Below, piece by piece: positions 18,474 through 21,075 of a DNA stretch of 21,075 nt. The stretch comes from Mesotaenium endlicherianum. Lineage: Eukaryota; Streptophyta; Zygnematophyceae; Zygnematales; Mesotaeniaceae. How positions within the stretch are numbered: position 1 is the first letter of the stretch; each line of letters starts with the position of its first letter. A program made the position numbers and the translations under genes. The stretch covers positions 375,240 through 396,314 of the forward strand of contig WELA01005835.1 in NCBI GenBank assembly GCA_009602735.1. Direction: 5' to 3'. Below the pieces are notes generated by a model that was not told the DNA's origin, did no database searches, and saw only the letters and a program-made list of their open reading frames with translations.

Positions 18474-19398
18474 AATTTATGTCGTTTCCAAGGGAACGAT
18501 GTATCTTTTGATAGGCAGAATTAATTTATGGCCGACGAAACTGAACTTACCAGTTCTTATTGCTGTGAGCTAGTATGTTTGAAATGTAAGAAGATGCAAG
18601 TAACTTTCTAGCAGAAGCAGGGTCCTCCGTGCAGGGCCGACCTGGAGTGAGATGAAGCAAGCAGGAGCAAGCAGGAGGGCCGATGGCAAGGGATAAGTGC
18701 CCAGCTTGGTGACAGGTGCCACGCAGTCACTCTAGTCAGCCGCGAATCCGCTCGTATCCGCTCGTATCAGCCAATATCAGCTGGTATAATATGCTCATAC
18801 ACTTGACTTGCTGGAATTCACTCCAGGTGGCATAAAAGAAAATCCTGAAGAGTCAATGTCGACGTCGCAGTCCAAAGTGACTCAAAGTCGTATCACAGCA
18901 TTGTAGTACGCCGTACTACGCCGCTCCAGCTCGCCACGATCCACCATCCGACCAGTCGGGACTCGGGACCCGCCCGGAATGATTGTAGAGTGGAATGGCC
19001 AACTCGGGCAAAGTTGCTAATTCCGTTGCTTGCGTGTGCATGTGGGCTACCAGATCAAGTGATACAATGCTCGCATGCATGCTGATGCTTGCTACAGCTT
19101 AATTCCAGTCAGGCACATTGTGCACTGCTTAAATGGAGCCCACCAACATGATGTAAACTTCTAAAAGGACAGATTGTATCTCGGCACGAGTACGATATCA
19201 TTGTATTCTTGTTACTCATTCACGCCCGATAACATATACCATCTGGGAAGCAGAACCAGCGGGGCTAACGAGCCAAAGGTAGCCCTCGGTGGAACAGTCG
19301 TACCCGATGCATCCACATCTGTTTTTTCCTGGTGCAAGTCCTGTGAGCTCGCATGCACGGAGGTGAATAAATACCTGGTAAGAAGTGATGGTCAGAAC
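18474..19398. promoter_or_regulatory. Divergent FKBP17-ENDOV intergenic region
   Basis: 925 bases separate the two start codons, so promoters for both genes must lie here. Visible are CGCTCGTATC twice in tandem (about 18749-18768), a CCAAT word in AGCCAATATC close by, and CATAAAAG near 18831. None can be assigned to a start site from sequence alone. Confidence 0.5.
18903..18919. promoter_or_regulatory. Inverted repeat GTAGTAC-gcc-GTACTAC
   Basis: Perfect 7-base arms around a 3-base centre lie inside the divergent intergenic region, about 430 bases upstream of the FKBP17 ATG and 480 upstream of the ENDOV ATG. It could be a dimer-binding site or a chance palindrome. Confidence 0.3.
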
Positions 19399-20494
19399 AT
19401 GACGCATGTGAGGCCTGCTGAGGGACAACCGGCCCATTCCGGACCCTCCAGCACTCTCGAAACTCTCCGAACGCAATGGAAAAGGTAATGAAAGTGTCCT
19501 TTTGACCAACCTTTCGTCCTTCTGTCCACATAGGCGTCGTGTCACTTGCTTCATTTGTGATGATGGACGTTCTAGAGATATGCTTTGCGCTGATGGATGC
19601 TTCCCATCGTTCATGCCTGACGAAGCTAGGTGACTCTCACATGAATGACCTCGTCAATGTCATTAAGTGTCTGTCCTTACTGCTCTGTGCGCATGCTTCT
19701 TTCTTTGGTGCAGAGAGCAGGCAGAGCTCTGCAGGAAGCTCGTCACTTCCGATGATTTCACCTGGACTCTACCTCCTCCTCCTCCTTCCACTCCTCCTTC
19801 CCCTGCTCCTCCCTCTGCTCCTCCCCCTGCTGCTCCGACGACATATCCCTCTCTACCCTCCCCTCCAGACGGTTCACGACGCGATCCACCTAGAGATGGC
19901 CTTCTCGTTCCTTTGAGCGGAGTCCATGGCTTCCTGGGTCGGCCGAGTGCAAGTGAGGGGAACATGCGAGCCGGCAGAAGCTCTGGTGCGATCTCTGACG
20001 ACGACTTTAGAGCAAGGTCGTCAGGCCCGTCCGGCTCCCGGGGGATGTCGCCAGGTGTCATCTCTACAGACGCGGAGGAGGGCTCAGCCTCAAGCAGCCT
20101 GCCACCAGCTCAAAAAGCTGCAGAAGTGAGCCCCATCGATGAAAGAGCCCCACGATCAAGCGCGAAGGAGCAGGAGCAAAAGCAGGAGCAGGAGCAGGAG
20201 CTGGCCCAGGAGGAGCGTGAGCATAAGCAGGAGCAGGACGAGGGAGAAGAGGGGGGGGCCAGGGGGACTGCTGCTGTGGAGGCTACAGCTGCTCACCAGA
20301 GCCTGCCAGGTGGCACAGGCAGAGAGCTTCAGTACGTGGGCGGCGTCGACATCAGCTTCCGGAAGGAAGACCCCAACGACGCGTGCGCTGCCCTCGTGGT
20401 GCTGGAGCTTACATCCATGGAGGTCGTGTACGAGGCGTACGAGCGCATCACCATGGACCTGCCCTACATGGCTGGCTTCCTCGCCTTCCGCGAG
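19399..20494 (+). CDS. Endonuclease V, 5' part of gene
   Basis: Exon 1 (19399-19484, WKAG|GTAATG with WK-R split) joins exon 2 (19714-20494, GGTGCAG|A) in phase 2. It reads LETLRTQWKREQAELCRKLV then SDDFTW, the conserved start of plant endonuclease V. YVGGVDISF carries the first metal-binding Asp (D241), and PYMAGFLAFRE carries the wedge motif and the second acidic ligand (E289). The exon ends at FRE|GTAAGG, and the later catalytic part is outside the window. The family cuts near deoxyinosine in bacteria; eukaryotic members act mainly on inosine in RNA. Between SDDFTW and LQYVGGVDISF lie about 170 extra residues: Pro-rich, then Ser-rich, then Glu/Gln-rich. The first in-frame ATG is 19399, in a fair context (AACATGA). 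The frame is open upstream to 19174 without another ATG, so an extra 5' exon is possible. Confidence 0.92.
19485..19713 (+). other. ENDOV intron 1
   Basis: This is a 229-base phase 2 intron with donor GGAAAAG|GTAATG and acceptor TTTCTTTGGTGCAG. It splits an Arg codon inside the conserved N-terminal helix, which strongly supports the join. Confidence 0.9.
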
Positions 20495-20552
20495 GTAAGG
20501 CGGTCTGTTCCTCGGCCCGCCACTCTCCGAGTCAGCCGGTCACCCTCTCCCT

Positions 20553-20765
20553 TCCAGTCCGTCAGTCTGTCGGTCCCGTCAATCAGTCAGTCTCTCATTC
20601 TGTCAGTCAGTCAGTCTGTCCCTTTCATTCAAGCAGCGAGTCAGTCAGTCAGTCAGTCAGTCAGTCAGTCAGAAAGACAGTCAGTCAGTCAGTCAGTCAG
20701 TCAGTCTCTGCTTCCACCGTCATTCAGCCGGCCACCTCATCAGTCAGTCAATCAGTCTGTCACTC
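20553..20765 (+). repeat. CAGT tetranucleotide repeat
   Basis: Runs of (CAGT)n with interspersed CTGT, CATT and CCGT steps are purest at about 20640-20705. The Ser-Gln-Ser-Val frame that continues from exon 2 is an intron read-through, not protein. Confidence 0.9.
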
Positions 20766-20795
20766 AGCCCGCCAAACAGGGTCTCCAATTTGTCA

Positions 20796-20825
20796 AAGTG
20801 AGTGAGTGAGTGAGTGAGTGAGTCA
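20796..20825 (+). repeat. GTGA tetranucleotide repeat
   Basis: A short pure run of GTGA/GAGT units, about seven copies, follows the CAGT array in the same intron. It resembles a string of donor-like GTGAGT sites. Confidence 0.9.
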
Positions 20826-21075
20826 GTTAGTCAGGTTCTCCTGCTGTCGCGGGGTCAGGTAGGTAGTGAGGCGCGGTGGCTGGCCTCTCTTAACAGTGAA
20901 GAATGTGGTGTGGAGGTGTCTGTGTGTCTCTGCGCCTGTCATACATTTTTAGACACACAAAGACATTGCAGCTGGATAGAATACCTGCCAGGAGAATACC
21001 ATCCTGTCCCCTCTCACTTCCCCCTTCCCTTCTCCTACACACCCCCCCCCCTACCACCTCCACCCCCACCCCGAC

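Larger units (their letters stand above)
20495..21075 (+). other. ENDOV intron 2, incomplete
   Basis: It begins GTAAGG directly after the FLAFRE motif and runs to the window end. I see no sequence for the next conserved endonuclease V block. It is dominated by CAGT and GTGA repeats, then TC-rich sequence, and ends in a C-rich tract. Confidence 0.8.

Noticed and set aside
20495..20809. Continuation of the ENDOV exon as Ser-Gln-Ser-Val repeats
   Set aside because: A good donor (GAG|GTAAGG) follows the FLAFRE motif, and the rest is a CAGT array, hence intron read-through.

Overview
The window reads as nuclear DNA of a photosynthetic eukaryote, most likely a green alga. Coding sequence is split by spliceosomal introns whose junctions I could phase. 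One gene encodes a chloroplast-targeted FKBP of the plant FKBP17 type, and another encodes a plant-like endonuclease V. Genes are GC-rich, and the introns and spacers are full of simple repeats (TG/CA runs, CAGT runs, GGAGCN runs). Short degenerate copies of the plant-type telomere word TTTAGGG are scattered throughout. I cannot name the genus. The window starts with a run of G and ends in a C-rich tract, and three single N bases sit in G/C homopolymers, so it may be a whole short contig.

Layout. About 550-6950 (+) holds an eight-exon gene for a tetratricopeptide-repeat (TPR) protein of about 550 residues; seven introns were placed by reading frame and splice sites, one of them a GC-AG intron. 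From 6951 to 16317 I found no recognisable conserved gene. This stretch holds an 11-bp minisatellite (8391-8496), a minus-strand Ala/Pro-rich repeat ORF with one in-frame TAG (10313-8769), a polypurine tract (10435-10572), degenerate telomere-like islands, TG runs (11554-11661), a GGCGGGCA repeat (13587-13660) and an AT-rich island (about 14280-15170). At 18473-16318 (-) is a two-exon FKBP17-2-like gene with a transit peptide, one membrane segment and an FKBP domain. From 19399 (+) runs the 5' part of an endonuclease V gene, which leaves the window inside its second intron.

The FKBP17 and ENDOV genes are divergent, with 925 bases between their start codons. Nothing indicates that the three genes share a pathway: one is probably a protein scaffold, one a plastid membrane immunophilin-like protein, and one an inosine-directed nuclease. 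The points most worth a second look are the GC-AG intron, the 170-residue low-complexity insertion inside the endonuclease V core, the in-frame period of the Ala/Pro repeat, the dispersed telomere-like words and a recurrent 10-mer, GCCACCTGGC. I did not find convincing evidence of a wholly new system.
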